The notes under the pieces were generated by a model, which made no database searches, had not been told where the DNA came from, and worked only from the letters and a program-made list of their open reading frames with translations. A stretch of 53,748 nt of DNA, taken from positions 1 through 53,748 of the forward strand of contig JABJKS010000027.1 in NCBI GenBank assembly GCA_018660265.1, given 5' to 3'. Below, piece by piece: positions 26,979 to 37,079 of the stretch. The first letter of the stretch is position 1. Every line of letters starts with the position of its first letter. The stretch comes from Rhodospirillaceae bacterium (GTDB taxonomy: Bacteria; Pseudomonadota; Alphaproteobacteria; GCA-2731375). Position numbers and translations under genes: made by a program.

Positions 26979-28910
26979 GTGAGCAATTTTAGTCGGAATA
27001 TCGCCCTATGGGTCATCATCGCCCTATTGGTTTTGGCGCTGTTTAACCTGTTTCAAGGTCCGGGAACGCGGGGATCAGCGCCTACACTGGCCTATTCCCA
27101 ATTCATCTCGGAAGTTGAAAGCGGTCAGGTCCGCGACGTCACCATTCAGGGCAGTACGATTTCGGGCCATTATACCGGCGGCACACCCTTTAATTCTTAT
27201 GCCCCCTCCGACCCGGATTTGATTCGCAAGCTGAACCAAGCCGGTGTCACCATTTCCGCCGCGCCTGACGAGGAAGGCACACCGACCCTGTTTGCCATAT
27301 TGCTGAACTGGTTCCCCATGTTGCTGTTGATCGGTGTATGGATCTTTTTCATGCGTCAGATGCAATCAGGCGGCGGCAAGGCCATGGGCTTTGGCAAATC
27401 CAAGGCCCGTTTGCTGACCGAACGCTCTGGCCGGGTCACCTTTGGTGATGTGGCCGGCATTGATGAAGCCAAGGAAGAGCTGGAAGAAATTGTTGAATTC
27501 CTGAAGGATCCGCAGAAATTCCAACGCCTTGGTGGCCGTATCCCCAAGGGTTGTCTGCTGGTGGGCCCTCCCGGCACAGGTAAAACCCTGCTGGCCCGCG
27601 CCATCGCGGGTGAGGCCAATGTGCCCTTCTTCACCATTTCAGGTTCGGATTTCGTCGAGATGTTCGTGGGCGTTGGTGCCTCCCGGGTGCGCGATATGTT
27701 CGAACAGGCAAAGAAAAATGCGCCCTGCATCATCTTCATTGACGAAATTGACGCTGTTGGCCGCCATCGTGGTGCCGGTCTTGGCGGCGGCAATGACGAA
27801 CGGGAACAGACTTTGAACCAATTGCTGGTGGAGATGGATGGTTTTGAAGCCAACGAAGGCGTCATCCTGATCGCCGCCACCAACCGACCGGACGTCCTGG
27901 ACCCGGCCCTGTTACGCCCGGGCCGTTTCGACCGCCAGGTCGTGGTGCCGAACCCCGATATCATTGGCCGGGACAAGATCCTGAAAGTCCACATGCGCAA
28001 AGTACCCATGGCGCCAGACGTGGACGCCCGCGTCATAGCCCGCGGCACACCCGGTTTTTCCGGCGCGGATCTGGCCAACCTGGTGAACGAGGCAGCCTTG
28101 CTGGCAGCCCGCAAAAATCGTCGTGTGGTCACCATGCAGGAATTTGAGGAAGCCAAGGATAAAGTCATGATGGGGGCGGAGCGTCGTTCCATGGTCATGA
28201 CCGACGAAGAAAAAGAGCTGACCGCTTATCACGAGGCGGGCCACGCGCTTGTCGGCTTGCTGGTCAAGGGTAACGATCCTTTGCATAAAGTCACCATCAT
28301 TCCCCGTGGCCGTGCCTTGGGTGTGACCATGAACCTGCCCGAGACGGACAAATACGGCTACAAGAAAAGTGAAATCTGCGCCAAGCTGGCCATGACTTTT
28401 GGTGGCCGGGTCGCCGAGACCCTAATTTATGGCCCCGAAAATGTCACCACCGGGGCCGGCCAGGATATCCAACAGGCTACATCCTGGGCCCGGCGCATGG
28501 TCACGGAATGGGGCATGTCCGAGAAACTGGGGCCACTGGCCTATTCCGGCAATGAACAGGAAGTTTTCCTGGGCCATTCCGTTACCCAGACAAAAAATCT
28601 ATCTGATGCCACGGCCAGTATCATTGATCAGGAAATTCGCCGTTTTGCCGAAGAGGCGGAAACGTTGGCGACCAAAGTTTTGACGGAAAATCTGGATAAA
28701 CTGCACGATGTAGCCAAGGCGTTGTTGGAATACGAAACCCTGAACGGCGTTGAAGTCAACCAGCTGTTGCGTGGGGAAAACATTGACCGCCCCGACGAGT
28801 TTGAGCCGCCCGAGGATAACACCACGGCGACATCCGTACCGCCGTCCACCAAGCCGAAGAAACCTGATGGCCCAGGCGGGATGGAGCCTGAACCACAACC
28901 CGGTTCATAA
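26979..28910 (+). CDS. ftsH: ATP-dependent zinc metalloprotease FtsH
   Basis: A 643-residue membrane-anchored AAA+ protease for misfolded and regulatory proteins. It opens with [25 protein letters not shown] (first membrane span) and has a second span around [16 protein letters not shown]. Walker A GPPGTGKT is at about residues 196-203, Walker [12 protein letters not shown] follows, then the second region of homology [20 protein letters not shown]. The zinc site is HEAGH at about 418-422. The start is GTG 26979, with AAGGA at good spacing; the longer frame from 26931 is not supported. Confidence 0.97.
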   Translation: MSNFSRNIALWVIIALLVLALFNLFQGPGTRGSAPTLAYSQFISEVESGQVRDVTIQGSTISGHYTGGTPFNSYAPSDPDLIRKLNQAGVTISAAPDEEGTPTLFAILLNWFPMLLLIGVWIFFMRQMQSGGGKAMGFGKSKARLLTERSGRVTFGDVAGIDEAKEELEEIVEFLKDPQKFQRLGGRIPKGCLLVGPPGTGKTLLARAIAGEANVPFFTISGSDFVEMFVGVGASRVRDMFEQAKKNAPCIIFIDEIDAVGRHRGAGLGGGNDEREQTLNQLLVEMDGFEANEGVILIAATNRPDVLDPALLRPGRFDRQVVVPNPDIIGRDKILKVHMRKVPMAPDVDARVIARGTPGFSGADLANLVNEAALLAARKNRRVVTMQEFEEAKDKVMMGAERRSMVMTDEEKELTAYHEAGHALVGLLVKGNDPLHKVTIIPRGRALGVTMNLPETDKYGYKKSEICAKLAMTFGGRVAETLIYGPENVTTGAGQDIQQATSWARRMVTEWGMSEKLGPLAYSGNEQEVFLGHSVTQTKNLSDATASIIDQEIRRFAEEAETLATKVLTENLDKLHDVAKALLEYETLNGVEVNQLLRGENIDRPDEFEPPEDNTTATSVPPSTKPKKPDGPGGMEPEPQPGS

Positions 28911-28937
28911 AGCTTCTCAGCCCGCTCAGGCTAAACC

Positions 28938-29984
28938 ATGGCCCGGCAGAAGGCGGGGATGAAACAGCGCTATCTGGCCCCAATCCTGAACCAATCCGGC
29001 ACAGGTTTACCCTTTGCCGGTGGTGCACTCCATTTCGCGCAATGCCGCCTGCTTGGCCGTGCTGGACCTGCCAGAGTTTTGAGCATTGCCGAGGCCCGCG
29101 CCCAGGTGCCGGAACTGCTGGATATGTTACAAACGCCGCAGCAGACCATCATCGAATTGCCGGATCCATGGCCCGTCATCATGGGCATCGTCAACATAAC
29201 ACCGGACAGTTTTCATGACGGTGGCCGGCAAGCCACGTCTGCGGCGGCCGTAGCCCACGGCCACAAACTCGCCGCTGAAGGGGCTGCAATATTAGACGTT
29301 GGTGGCGAATCCACCCGCCCTGGCGCTGACCCGGTGTCCCTGGATGAAGAACTGCATCGCGTCGTACCGGTTATCGAAGCCTTGGCGGCAGATGGCCTGA
29401 AAGTCTCCGTCGATACCCGCAAACCGGAGGTCATGACAGCGGCAGTGGACGCAGGCGCCCACATGATCAACGACGTTACCGCCCTGACCCACAGCCCCGA
29501 CAGCGTTTCCTGTGCCCGCGACCTGGCCGTACCCATCGTCTTGATGCACTCCCGTGGCGAGCCGGAAACCATGCAGACCATGACCGACTACGATGACCTG
29601 ATCCTGGATATTCTGGATGATCTGAGCGCGCGTGTTGATGCCTGCCGTGCAGCCGGTATCCCGCAAGAAAAAATCCTGATAGATCCAGGCCTTGGCTTTG
29701 CCAAGACAGCCGCCCAAAGCGCGGAATTGCTACGGCGAACAGCGGATTTTCATGCCCTGGGCTTGCCGGTCCTGATCGGTGCCTCACGCAAATCCTTTAT
29801 CGGCTATCTTACCGACACGCCTCGGTCCGAAGACCGGCTGCCCGGATCATTGGCCGCGGCGATGTGGGCCGCACAACAAGGTGCGGCTGTGATACGTGTT
29901 CATGATGTCCCTGAAACCGTTCAAGTGATGGCGATTTTTCAGACCCTTTGCTATAAGGGACAGAATAAGACAAAGGATGAGTGA
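28938..29984 (+). CDS. folP: Dihydropteroate synthase
   Basis: A 348-residue TIM-barrel enzyme that condenses pterin pyrophosphate with p-aminobenzoate, the sulfonamide target. Motifs are IMGIVNITPDSFHDGG, AAILDVGGESTRPGA, VSVDTRKPEV, INDVTAL and ILIDPGLGFAKT, then PVLIGASRKSFIG. An N-terminal extension of about 75 residues (LAPILNQSGTGLPFAGGALHF ... LDMLQTPQQT) precedes the barrel. I recall such extensions in alphaproteobacterial DHPS. An ATG at 28959 is an alternative start. It follows ftsH by 27 bases and precedes glmM by six. Confidence 0.95.
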   Translation: MARQKAGMKQRYLAPILNQSGTGLPFAGGALHFAQCRLLGRAGPARVLSIAEARAQVPELLDMLQTPQQTIIELPDPWPVIMGIVNITPDSFHDGGRQATSAAAVAHGHKLAAEGAAILDVGGESTRPGADPVSLDEELHRVVPVIEALAADGLKVSVDTRKPEVMTAAVDAGAHMINDVTALTHSPDSVSCARDLAVPIVLMHSRGEPETMQTMTDYDDLILDILDDLSARVDACRAAGIPQEKILIDPGLGFAKTAAQSAELLRRTADFHALGLPVLIGASRKSFIGYLTDTPRSEDRLPGSLAAAMWAAQQGAAVIRVHDVPETVQVMAIFQTLCYKGQNKTKDE

Positions 29985-29990
29985 CGGCAG

Positions 29991-31343
29991 ATGGAACGGC
30001 AATTTTTCGGAACTGACGGTATAAGAGGCTTGGCCAACACTTGGCCTATGACGGCGGAGATCGCTGTTCGGGCCGGTATGGCGGCAGGGCTGCAATTTAC
30101 CCGTGGCGATCATCGCCACCGGGTTGTGGTAGGCAAGGATACCCGCCTGTCAGGCTATATGCTGGAACCTGCCCTGACAGCCGGGTTCACCTCTGTCGGG
30201 ATGGATGTCATCCTGGTCGGGCCCATGCCGACACCCGCCGTGGCGCTGTTGACCCGCAGTCTGCGCGCGGATCTGGGCGTCGTAATCTCCGCCTCCCACA
30301 ACCAATATTCTGACAATGGCATCAAACTTTTTGGGCCGGACGGCTATAAGCTGTCTGATCGTATCGAGACGGAGATTGAGGCGCGCATGCAATCGGACAT
30401 GACCGGGTCTCTGGCCAAACCAGCTAATCTGGGCCGTGCCATGCGCCTGGACGATGCACCGGGCCGCTATATCGAGGCGGCGAAAGCCACCTTTCCCACG
30501 GGTCGCCGACTGGACGGCCTGAAGATTGTCATCGATTGCGCCAATGGTGCCGCCTACAAAGTCGCGCCAACGGTCTTGTGGGAGCTGGAGGCGGAGGTGA
30601 TCCCCATCGGCGTTGATCCCGATGGCTTCAATATTAATCAGGATTGCGGCTCGACCCATACCGACTATATGTGCGAGCAGGTCGTGGCCCACGGTGCCGA
30701 CCTGGGCATCGCCCTGGACGGTGATGCGGACCGTTTGATCCTGGCGGACGAAAATGGCCAGCTGGTGGATGGCGACCAACTGATGGCTGCTGTTGCGGAT
30801 TATTGGGCTGAAACGGGCGATTTGAAAGGCGGCGGTATTGTCGCCACCGTGATGTCAAATCTGGGGCTGGAACGACATTTGGCCAACCGTGGTTTGGAGT
30901 TAGTCCGCACCCAGGTTGGCGACCGCTATGTCGTGGAGCATATGCGTCAACACGGATTTAACGTCGGGGGAGAACAATCGGGCCATATCGTGATGTCGGA
31001 TTTCGGCACGACGGGCGATGGTTTGGTTGCCGCCCTGCAGATTCTGGCCCTGGTGGTAGCGGAGAGCCGCCCCGTCAGCGAAGTATGCCGCCGCTTTGAA
31101 GGCGTGCCGCAACTATTGAAAAACGTCCGTTATGCCGGCGTCTCGCCTTTGGAAAGCCCCCGGATCAAGGAAGCGATCCACGCCCAGCGCAGCCGCCTTG
31201 GCGACCAGGGGCGGTTGCTGATCCGCCCCTCTGGCACGGAACCTTTGATCCGCGTCATGGCGGAGGGGGACGACGAGGAAATGATCGTCTCTATTGTGGA
31301 TGAGTTGATCGATATGATCGGTGATGTGGCGACTGCCGGCTGA
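29991..31343 (+). CDS. glmM: Phosphoglucosamine mutase
   Basis: A 450-residue mutase converting glucosamine-6-phosphate to glucosamine-1-phosphate for UDP-GlcNAc, the peptidoglycan and LPS precursor. Visible motifs: FGTDGIRG at the N-terminus, the active-site phosphoserine loop [17 protein letters not shown], metal loop [14 protein letters not shown], and the C-terminal phosphate loop [15 protein letters not shown]. Normal length. It overlaps thiD by one base. Confidence 0.97.
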   Translation: MERQFFGTDGIRGLANTWPMTAEIAVRAGMAAGLQFTRGDHRHRVVVGKDTRLSGYMLEPALTAGFTSVGMDVILVGPMPTPAVALLTRSLRADLGVVISASHNQYSDNGIKLFGPDGYKLSDRIETEIEARMQSDMTGSLAKPANLGRAMRLDDAPGRYIEAAKATFPTGRRLDGLKIVIDCANGAAYKVAPTVLWELEAEVIPIGVDPDGFNINQDCGSTHTDYMCEQVVAHGADLGIALDGDADRLILADENGQLVDGDQLMAAVADYWAETGDLKGGGIVATVMSNLGLERHLANRGLELVRTQVGDRYVVEHMRQHGFNVGGEQSGHIVMSDFGTTGDGLVAALQILALVVAESRPVSEVCRRFEGVPQLLKNVRYAGVSPLESPRIKEAIHAQRSRLGDQGRLLIRPSGTEPLIRVMAEGDDEEMIVSIVDELIDMIGDVATAG

Positions 31344-32194
31344 TGCAGGAAACCGCAATGGTGCAGGAGAAGGGGCGCGTCTTAATAATTGCCGGATCGG
31401 ATTCAGGTGGTGGCGCGGGCATTCAGGCGGACATTAAAACTGTGACAGCCCTGGGCGGTTACGCAGCATCCGCCGTTACCGCCCTGACGGCACAGAATAC
31501 CAATGGCGTACATGGTATTTTTGAGGTGCCGCCCGAATTCGTCTCCCAGCAAATCGATGTGGTTCTGGATGATATTGGTGCCGATGCCATCAAGACCGGC
31601 ATGTTGCACCGAACCGATGTTTTGGATGCGGTCATCGCATCCTTGGAGAAAGCCGGCACCGGGGGCGGGACATCAGGCGGAACCGGAATCCCCTTGGTGG
31701 TTGATCCGGTCATGGTGGCAAAGGGCGGTGCCTCGTTGCTGGATGAAGACACCCGCGACGTGGTGCGCCGGCGCCTCATCCCCAGGGCAACGGTTGTTAC
31801 CCCAAATATTCCCGAGGCTGAAATTCTAGCTGAAATGTCCATTCGGGACGAAGACGACATGATCGCCGCCGGCCGCAAGCTTTTGGCCCTGGGCCCCAAA
31901 GCGGTACTGATGAAAGGCGGCCATCTTGAGCAATCTTCGAGCGGTGAGGTGGTCGATCTGCTGCTGACCGGGGTGGGTGTCAAACGTTTCACCTCTGCCC
32001 GGATAGAAAGCCGCCATACCCATGGTACCGGCTGCACCCTGGCGTCCGCCCTGGCCTGCGGCCTGGCCCAGGGCCTGGCCGTTGAGGCGGCGGTGGAACG
32101 GGCACGGATCTATGTGCTGGCCGCGATTATGACCGCGCCTGGCCTGGGCAGCGGCCATGGCCCCCTAAACCACGGCCACACCATAGTGCGATGA
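31343..32194 (+). CDS. thiD: Hydroxymethylpyrimidine/phosphomethylpyrimidine kinase
   Basis: A 283-residue ribokinase-fold kinase that phosphorylates HMP to HMP-PP for thiamine synthesis. It shows IAGSDSGGGAGIQADIKTVTALGGYA, then VTALTAQNT, GADAIKTGML, VVDPVMVAKGG, TPNIPEAEIL, KGGHLE and the anion hole HGTGCTLASALACG. A Gly/Thr-rich insertion near residues 105-112 is unusual but harmless. The TGATG junction couples it to glmM. The thiE gene lies 23 kb away on the other strand. Confidence 0.96.
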   Translation: MQETAMVQEKGRVLIIAGSDSGGGAGIQADIKTVTALGGYAASAVTALTAQNTNGVHGIFEVPPEFVSQQIDVVLDDIGADAIKTGMLHRTDVLDAVIASLEKAGTGGGTSGGTGIPLVVDPVMVAKGGASLLDEDTRDVVRRRLIPRATVVTPNIPEAEILAEMSIRDEDDMIAAGRKLLALGPKAVLMKGGHLEQSSSGEVVDLLLTGVGVKRFTSARIESRHTHGTGCTLASALACGLAQGLAVEAAVERARIYVLAAIMTAPGLGSGHGPLNHGHTIVR

Positions 32195-32231
32195 AGACTG
32201 CCTACGCCAAAAAGATGAAGCGCGCTGAACA

Positions 32232-32729
32232 ATGACTGAACAAGACCGACAGCGTACCTATACCTGGCATGACCCCGCCACCCACTGGGCCCGCCTGGGC
32301 GAACTATCAGGCCTGGATTATCTTTCCGCCGTGGTGCGGGGGGACGTTGCCCCACCCCCTGTGGCCAATGCCCTGCGCCTGGCTTTGGTAGAAGTATCAA
32401 AGGGCCGGGTGGTCTATAGCGGTATGCCGGGGGAGGATTTCGCCAACGATGTGGGCTCTGTTCAGGGCGGCTGGCTGGCGGCATTGATAGATGCTGCCAT
32501 TGGCAGTGCGGTCCATTCCGCCCTGCCCGTGGGTCCGCGATATACCACGTTGGAGTTGAAGGTGAATTACGTTCGGGCCATTTCTGTTGATTGCGGCGAA
32601 GTCCGCTGTATCGCCGAAACCATGCATGTGGGCCGCACCACCGCGACAGCATCGGCCAGAGTGGAAGATGCAGCAGGCAAGCTGTACGCCCACGCCACGA
32701 CAACCTGCCTGATATTATCAGATACATAG
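32232..32729 (+). CDS. PaaI-type hotdog thioesterase
   Basis: A 165-residue hotdog-fold protein. The signature VQGGWLAALIDAAIGSAVHSAL, preceded by ANDVGS, is the PaaI/YdiI-type thioesterase core, with LELKVNYVRAI and ETMHVGRTTATASARVED completing the fold. It probably hydrolyses an aryl- or acyl-CoA. The substrate is unknown. It is eight bases upstream of the MFS gene and may be co-transcribed. Confidence 0.85.
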   Translation: MTEQDRQRTYTWHDPATHWARLGELSGLDYLSAVVRGDVAPPPVANALRLALVEVSKGRVVYSGMPGEDFANDVGSVQGGWLAALIDAAIGSAVHSALPVGPRYTTLELKVNYVRAISVDCGEVRCIAETMHVGRTTATASARVEDAAGKLYAHATTTCLILSDT

Positions 32730-32736
32730 CCGGCAC

Positions 32737-33948
32737 ATGACGAGCCCTGCTGAAAGGCAAGTCATATCCGCGAAACAAGCCCGTGGCCTGATCCTGATCC
32801 TTGGCATTCTCACTGCCTTTGGCCCAATGTCCATCGACATGTATCTGCCCAGCCTGCCGGCCATGGCGGCGGACCTTGGCGCGCCCGTGTCGGGCGTTCA
32901 AATGACCTTGAGCAGTTTTTTCATCGGCATGGGCCTGGGCCAGATGTTTTTTGGCCCGTTGAGCGACCGGTTCGGCCGTCGCCCGCTGCTATTAGTTGGC
33001 ATCGCCCTCTACGTCGTGACCTCAGCCTTTTGCGCGTTGGCCGGCGGCATTGAAATGCTGATAGGCCTACGCCTGTTGCAGGCCCTGGGCGGCAGCGCGG
33101 CCTCTGTCATAGCGCGGGCCATGGTGCGGGACTTTTTCACCGGCGACGAGGCCGCTCGCGTGATGTCCCTGATCATGCTGGTGATGGGTGCGGCACCTTT
33201 ATTGGCACCAATCGTTGGCGGCTATGTTTTATTATGGTTCGATTGGCGGGGAATTTTCTGGGTCCTGACCGGGTTTGGTTTGCTGTGCTTCCTGCTGACC
33301 CTGATATTTGTCCGGGAAAGCCATCCGTTCGACCGGCGCGCCAGACATGGCTTGGTGGGCATGCTCGGGGTCTATGGCCGGGTTTTATGCCATCGCAGCG
33401 CCATGGGTTATTTACTCGCCAACGCCACGGCTTATAGCGGCATGTTCGCCTATTTTGCCGGCTCCCCCTTCGTCTTTATCGAAGTTTATGGCGTGGCGGC
33501 AGAGGACTATGGCTATCTGTTCGCCTGCAACGTTATCGCCTTGATGTCCGTATCTTTTCTGAATGCCCGGCTGGTCACGCGCTTGGGGGCCCATAGGCTA
33601 TTCGCTATCGCTGTCCGTATCATTGCCATCGTCGGCATCGTGCTGTTGGTCAACGCCATCACTGGTTTTGGCGGCCTGCCGGGCCTTGTCATCCCGCTTT
33701 TAGTCTATGTCGGGTCCTTAAGCATGATCGGTGCCAATGCCATGGCCCTGGCCCTGGACCGTTTTCCCCAGGCAGCGGGCAGCGTCTCGGCCCTGTCGGG
33801 GGGTCTGATGTTTGCCGTCGGGGCATTGTCAGCCGGCGCGGTTGGCCTGTTTCATGACGGCAGTGCCCTTGCCATGGCCGCCGTCATCACCGCCACGGGT
33901 CTGGGCGCCCTTACGGCGCAGATCTGTCTGACCCGCGATGATAGCTAA
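32737..33948 (+). CDS. Bcr/CflA-family MFS drug exporter
   Basis: A 403-residue inner-membrane transporter with twelve predicted spans. The MFS motif A is clear in GPLSDRFGRRPLLLVG, and the opening LGILTAFGPMSIDMYLPSLPAMAADL is the hallmark of Bcr/CflA multidrug exporters. The family moves bicyclomycin, chloramphenicol or similar compounds out in exchange for protons. The 3' end overlaps the convergent ferredoxin-like gene by four bases. Confidence 0.9.
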   Translation: MTSPAERQVISAKQARGLILILGILTAFGPMSIDMYLPSLPAMAADLGAPVSGVQMTLSSFFIGMGLGQMFFGPLSDRFGRRPLLLVGIALYVVTSAFCALAGGIEMLIGLRLLQALGGSAASVIARAMVRDFFTGDEAARVMSLIMLVMGAAPLLAPIVGGYVLLWFDWRGIFWVLTGFGLLCFLLTLIFVRESHPFDRRARHGLVGMLGVYGRVLCHRSAMGYLLANATAYSGMFAYFAGSPFVFIEVYGVAAEDYGYLFACNVIALMSVSFLNARLVTRLGAHRLFAIAVRIIAIVGIVLLVNAITGFGGLPGLVIPLLVYVGSLSMIGANAMALALDRFPQAAGSVSALSGGLMFAVGALSAGAVGLFHDGSALAMAAVITATGLGALTAQICLTRDDS

Positions 33949-34595
33949 TTATTGTCTACGAACGCCGACATGTGGAAACGCGCCTGCGGGCTGGCATAGT
34001 GATATTCCCTGCCGATGAGGCAGGCCCGCCGTGCCTGGCAGCCAAGGTTCATACAATCATCTCCCTGGGGTTGGCGCATATGATCAACACAGGCGGGCAC
34101 ATTATAGGCCGCTTCACTGAACGCGTTGACGGGGCACGTGTTGAGGCAGGGCCGTTCAGCGCAGGTATCGCACGGATTTATCGTGAATGGCGGTGGCACA
34201 GCCATCACATAGGCAAAGATCAAGGCACAACGATAGGCATGCCACAGGCCGTATTCGGGATGGATCAACGGCCCGATAGGTGACGGGGACAGCCCCTCCC
34301 CCCGCCGGGCCCATTGCAGGAACGGTGGATAGGGGGGACCATCGAAAGGGAAGACAATGTCCGCGCCCAAGCTTGCCGCCAAAGGCGTCAACATGGCCCG
34401 ACACCATTTATCTAAAGCGTCCGGACCGCCTTCATGGCCGGCAAAATGTTGCCAAAGGCCGGGGCCCGCATTGCCGACCAGGACCACCGTGCCCGCGCCG
34501 AGGTTATCCTCCCCGTCGGGATGAAAACCGCCGCGCGGGATCAGACCCAACGCTCCAAGGGCCTGGGAAACCTGTTCATAGTCCGGCTGTTTCAT
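33945..34595 (-). CDS. Ferredoxin-like 4Fe-4S protein
   Basis: A 216-residue soluble protein. The iron-sulfur motif C-x2-C-x4-C-x3-CP is at residues 142-155 (CDTCAERPC followed by LNTCP). Further cysteines at 169, 181, 186 and 192 could hold a second cluster. The N-terminal part (GFHPDGEDNLGAGTVVLVGNAGPGLWQHF) resembles the region before the cluster in QueG-like epoxyqueuosine reductase relatives, but the cobalamin part of QueG is not evident. I chose the ATG at 34595 because it matches that opening. The reaction is unknown. Confidence 0.75.
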   Translation of the reverse strand: MKQPDYEQVSQALGALGLIPRGGFHPDGEDNLGAGTVVLVGNAGPGLWQHFAGHEGGPDALDKWCRAMLTPLAASLGADIVFPFDGPPYPPFLQWARRGEGLSPSPIGPLIHPEYGLWHAYRCALIFAYVMAVPPPFTINPCDTCAERPCLNTCPVNAFSEAAYNVPACVDHMRQPQGDDCMNLGCQARRACLIGREYHYASPQARFHMSAFVDNN

Positions 34596-34638
34596 ATGGC
34601 TGTCGCCTCTATCTGCATTCCATGGCATCTTGCAGGCA

Positions 34639-35511
34639 ATGAAATTGAAAACAAGCACCCGACGCCCACTATTTTTATCTCTGATCATCAGTTTGGCTTT
34701 GCTGCTGGGACAATGCCAACCGGTGCCCAAACCTTTTGCCGCCTCCCACAAAGGTGATTTCAGCGCCATTCAGATCGGCCCCCGGGCCGGCCTGATTATA
34801 GAGCCCATCGCGGGCATGGCCGATGCGGCATTTGCACAGGCCATGGCACAAGCTATGGCTGGGGCCCTGGGCCGCCGGGATATAACCGCCTCCACGGGAA
34901 AAGGCCACCGTCGTAGCCATCGCCTGCGGGGTGAGGTCGCGTTGTCGCCGACGGGACAATTACGCCTGACATGGCACCTTGCCACGGCGGAGAAGGCGGA
35001 AATTCTAACGGCGACGGTGACGGAAAAAGTTGATCCTGCCAAATGGCGGCGAGGAGATGCGCCATTGCGGCAACGGTTGGCGGAAAAATCAGCGGATGCC
35101 ATTGACCAGGAATTGCGCCACATGGAACGGGGCCAGGGTCGACGTATTGCGCTGGCCGCCGTGACCCTGGGCCCGATGGATGGCATTCCCGGACGGGGCA
35201 GCGATGATCTGGCCAAAGCAATGACAGCCGCCTTGACGAAAGCTGGTGTGCCCCTGGCTGACAGCCCCCGGGACGATGCTTTTATCCTGCTGGGCAGCAT
35301 GCATGTGACAAAGGCCGCTACGGGCCTGCGCCGCATCGAAGTTATTTGGCATTTGATCCGCCCCGATGGTCGGGAATTCGGTAAAATCAGCCAGGCCAAT
35401 AACGTCCCCGTTGACCAATTATCGGGCAACTGGCCTGCCTTGGCCCAGGCCATCGCCCAGGCAGGCGCGCCGGGTGTCCGCGACCTCCTGCGCCGGGATA
35501 CGGGAGGTTAG
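34639..35511 (+). CDS. Probable secreted protein of unknown function
   Basis: A 290-residue protein with an N-terminal hydrophobic segment (LFLSLIISLALLLGQCQP). Cys26 is placed as in a lipoprotein, but the residue before it is Gln, so lipidation is doubtful. The rest is basic and repetitive in style: two related halves (IEPIAGMADAAFAQAMAQAM ... and TLGPMDGIPGRGSDDLAKAMTAAL). No catalytic motif is recognised. It is divergent from the ferredoxin-like gene with only 43 bases between starts. Confidence 0.6.
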   Translation: MKLKTSTRRPLFLSLIISLALLLGQCQPVPKPFAASHKGDFSAIQIGPRAGLIIEPIAGMADAAFAQAMAQAMAGALGRRDITASTGKGHRRSHRLRGEVALSPTGQLRLTWHLATAEKAEILTATVTEKVDPAKWRRGDAPLRQRLAEKSADAIDQELRHMERGQGRRIALAAVTLGPMDGIPGRGSDDLAKAMTAALTKAGVPLADSPRDDAFILLGSMHVTKAATGLRRIEVIWHLIRPDGREFGKISQANNVPVDQLSGNWPALAQAIAQAGAPGVRDLLRRDTGG

Positions 35512-35563
35512 CAGGCACACCCCAATGTGCTAAACTATGACCTGTGCATAGGGAGACGTTTTC

Positions 35564-36439
35564 ATGATTGATCATAATCCTCTTTGGGGTGCCGAACTGG
35601 ACCATATTCGTTTGGATACGGCTGATCCGTCGAAAACCGCCGCCTTCTATCGGGATGCTTTTGCCATGTCGGAAAAATCTCTTGCTGACGGCAGTACCCT
35701 GCTGCAGGGGGAAGAGCGCCGCCTGATCGTAGGCTCGGGCATCGCAGGTGACCAACCCTATAGCGCCTTTCGTTTTGCCGATGAGACGCGACTGGCGGCG
35801 TACAGGGCCCATTTAACCGCCCAGGGTATGAACTTGATGCCATCGCCGACGCCGTTATTTAGCGACGGGGCTTTCGCTGTCTCAGACCCCGATGGCCGGC
35901 AAATGGTCTTCGGCGTAATAGACCCCGCACAAGATAATGGCGGCAGCCCCGAGGGTCACCCGCCCCATCCACCGGGCCGCATGCAGCACGTGGTCGTCGC
36001 CACGGCGGACCTGGCCGCGATGATGGCGTTCTATGAAGATACCTTGGGCTTTGTGGCGACGGACCACGTCCTGCGCGACGACGAAGACGGCGGCCAAACC
36101 TTAACTGCCGTGTTCTATCGCTCCACCAGGGAACATCATTCCTTCGCCATGTTCCTGTCCGATGCGGCGCGCCCGGATCATCACGCCTATGAAGTATCCT
36201 GCTGGAACGATATTCGTGATTGGGCCGACCACATGGCGACGTTAGAGATTAAATTGTGGTGGGGCCCGGGCCGCCATGGTCCCGGCAACAACCTGTTCTT
36301 CATGGTTGAGGATCCGGACGGCTACAAAGTGGAAATCTCGGCCGAGTTGGAAAATATGGCCGACGATGATCCTGTCCGCCAATGGCCCCACAACGAACGC
36401 TCCCTCAACCTTTGGGGCCCTGGCTGGATGCGGGTGTGA
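35564..36439 (+). CDS. VOC-family extradiol-dioxygenase-like protein
   Basis: A 291-residue protein with two VOC domains. The C-terminal domain carries the iron triad: His142 in MQHVVVATAD, His207 in DHHAYEV and Glu257 in YKVEISAELENM. This is the arrangement of type I extradiol ring-cleaving dioxygenases such as catechol 2,3-dioxygenase. Ring cleavage of a catechol-like compound is therefore likely, but the substrate is unknown and no other aromatic-pathway genes flank it. Confidence 0.82.
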   Translation: MIDHNPLWGAELDHIRLDTADPSKTAAFYRDAFAMSEKSLADGSTLLQGEERRLIVGSGIAGDQPYSAFRFADETRLAAYRAHLTAQGMNLMPSPTPLFSDGAFAVSDPDGRQMVFGVIDPAQDNGGSPEGHPPHPPGRMQHVVVATADLAAMMAFYEDTLGFVATDHVLRDDEDGGQTLTAVFYRSTREHHSFAMFLSDAARPDHHAYEVSCWNDIRDWADHMATLEIKLWWGPGRHGPGNNLFFMVEDPDGYKVEISAELENMADDDPVRQWPHNERSLNLWGPGWMRV

Positions 36440-36547
36440 TTCTTTGGCGCTCACGCAATGTGCAAGGGCACATAGCTCCGCACAAGACGATATGGTGGCG
36501 GCGCAGTGGCACCGGGCTGCCGTCGCAGCCGTTACTTGAGATTGGTA

Positions 36548-37039
36548 TTAAAGGCCGGAGCCCTGCCACCCTTCGGCGGCTTCAGCGGGTGCTGAGGTGA
36601 GGCCGGCGGCTTTGATGCCCTGGATGGCGCAATATTCGTCCTTGTCCGAGGTATCGCCGCTGATCCCCACGGCACCGATCACCTGACGGTCGCCATCAAG
36701 CACCAAAACGCCGCCTGGTACCGGTACGAAACGGCCACCCGAGGCACCGACAAGGGCACCCTGAAAGGCCGGCCGCTCGCTTAGGCGATCGCGTATGGTG
36801 CGGCTGGGAATGCCCATGCCCAGCGCGCCCCAGGCTTTACCAGTGGCGATATCGACCCGCAGAATGCCGGAGCCGTCCTGGCGCTTCAAGGCCACGGTGT
36901 GGCCGCCTGCATCCAACACCACCACCGTCAAGGGCAGCATATCCTCCAACCCGCCGGCAGCCATGGCCGCGTCAATGATCTTGTCCGCCGCGCTTAAGCT
37001 CAAATCGGTTTTCAGATCGAAAAGCTTGGGTTCTGCCAT
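36548..37039 (-). CDS. GlcG/HbpS-family protein
   Basis: A 163-residue protein of the GlcG/HbpS fold (DUF336). It shows VLDAGGHTVALKRQDGSG, SRTIRDRLSERPAF, GRFVPVPGGVLVLDGDRQVIGAVGISGDTSDKDEYCAIQGIKAAGL. Members occur in glycolate and haem-related systems with unclear chemistry. No signal peptide is visible. A Nudix gene lies 40 bases upstream in the same direction, so a short operon is possible. Confidence 0.85.
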   Translation of the reverse strand: MAEPKLFDLKTDLSLSAADKIIDAAMAAGGLEDMLPLTVVVLDAGGHTVALKRQDGSGILRVDIATGKAWGALGMGIPSRTIRDRLSERPAFQGALVGASGGRFVPVPGGVLVLDGDRQVIGAVGISGDTSDKDEYCAIQGIKAAGLTSAPAEAAEGWQGSGL

Positions 37040-37079
37040 AATGTTTTATCTAATACCTAACCGAGGACCTTCCCAACAC

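Noticed and set aside
27356-28198. 280-residue minus-strand frame opposite ftsH
   Set aside because: Low-complexity Ser/Arg/Pro sequence with no family; it mirrors the AAA+ domain coding sequence.
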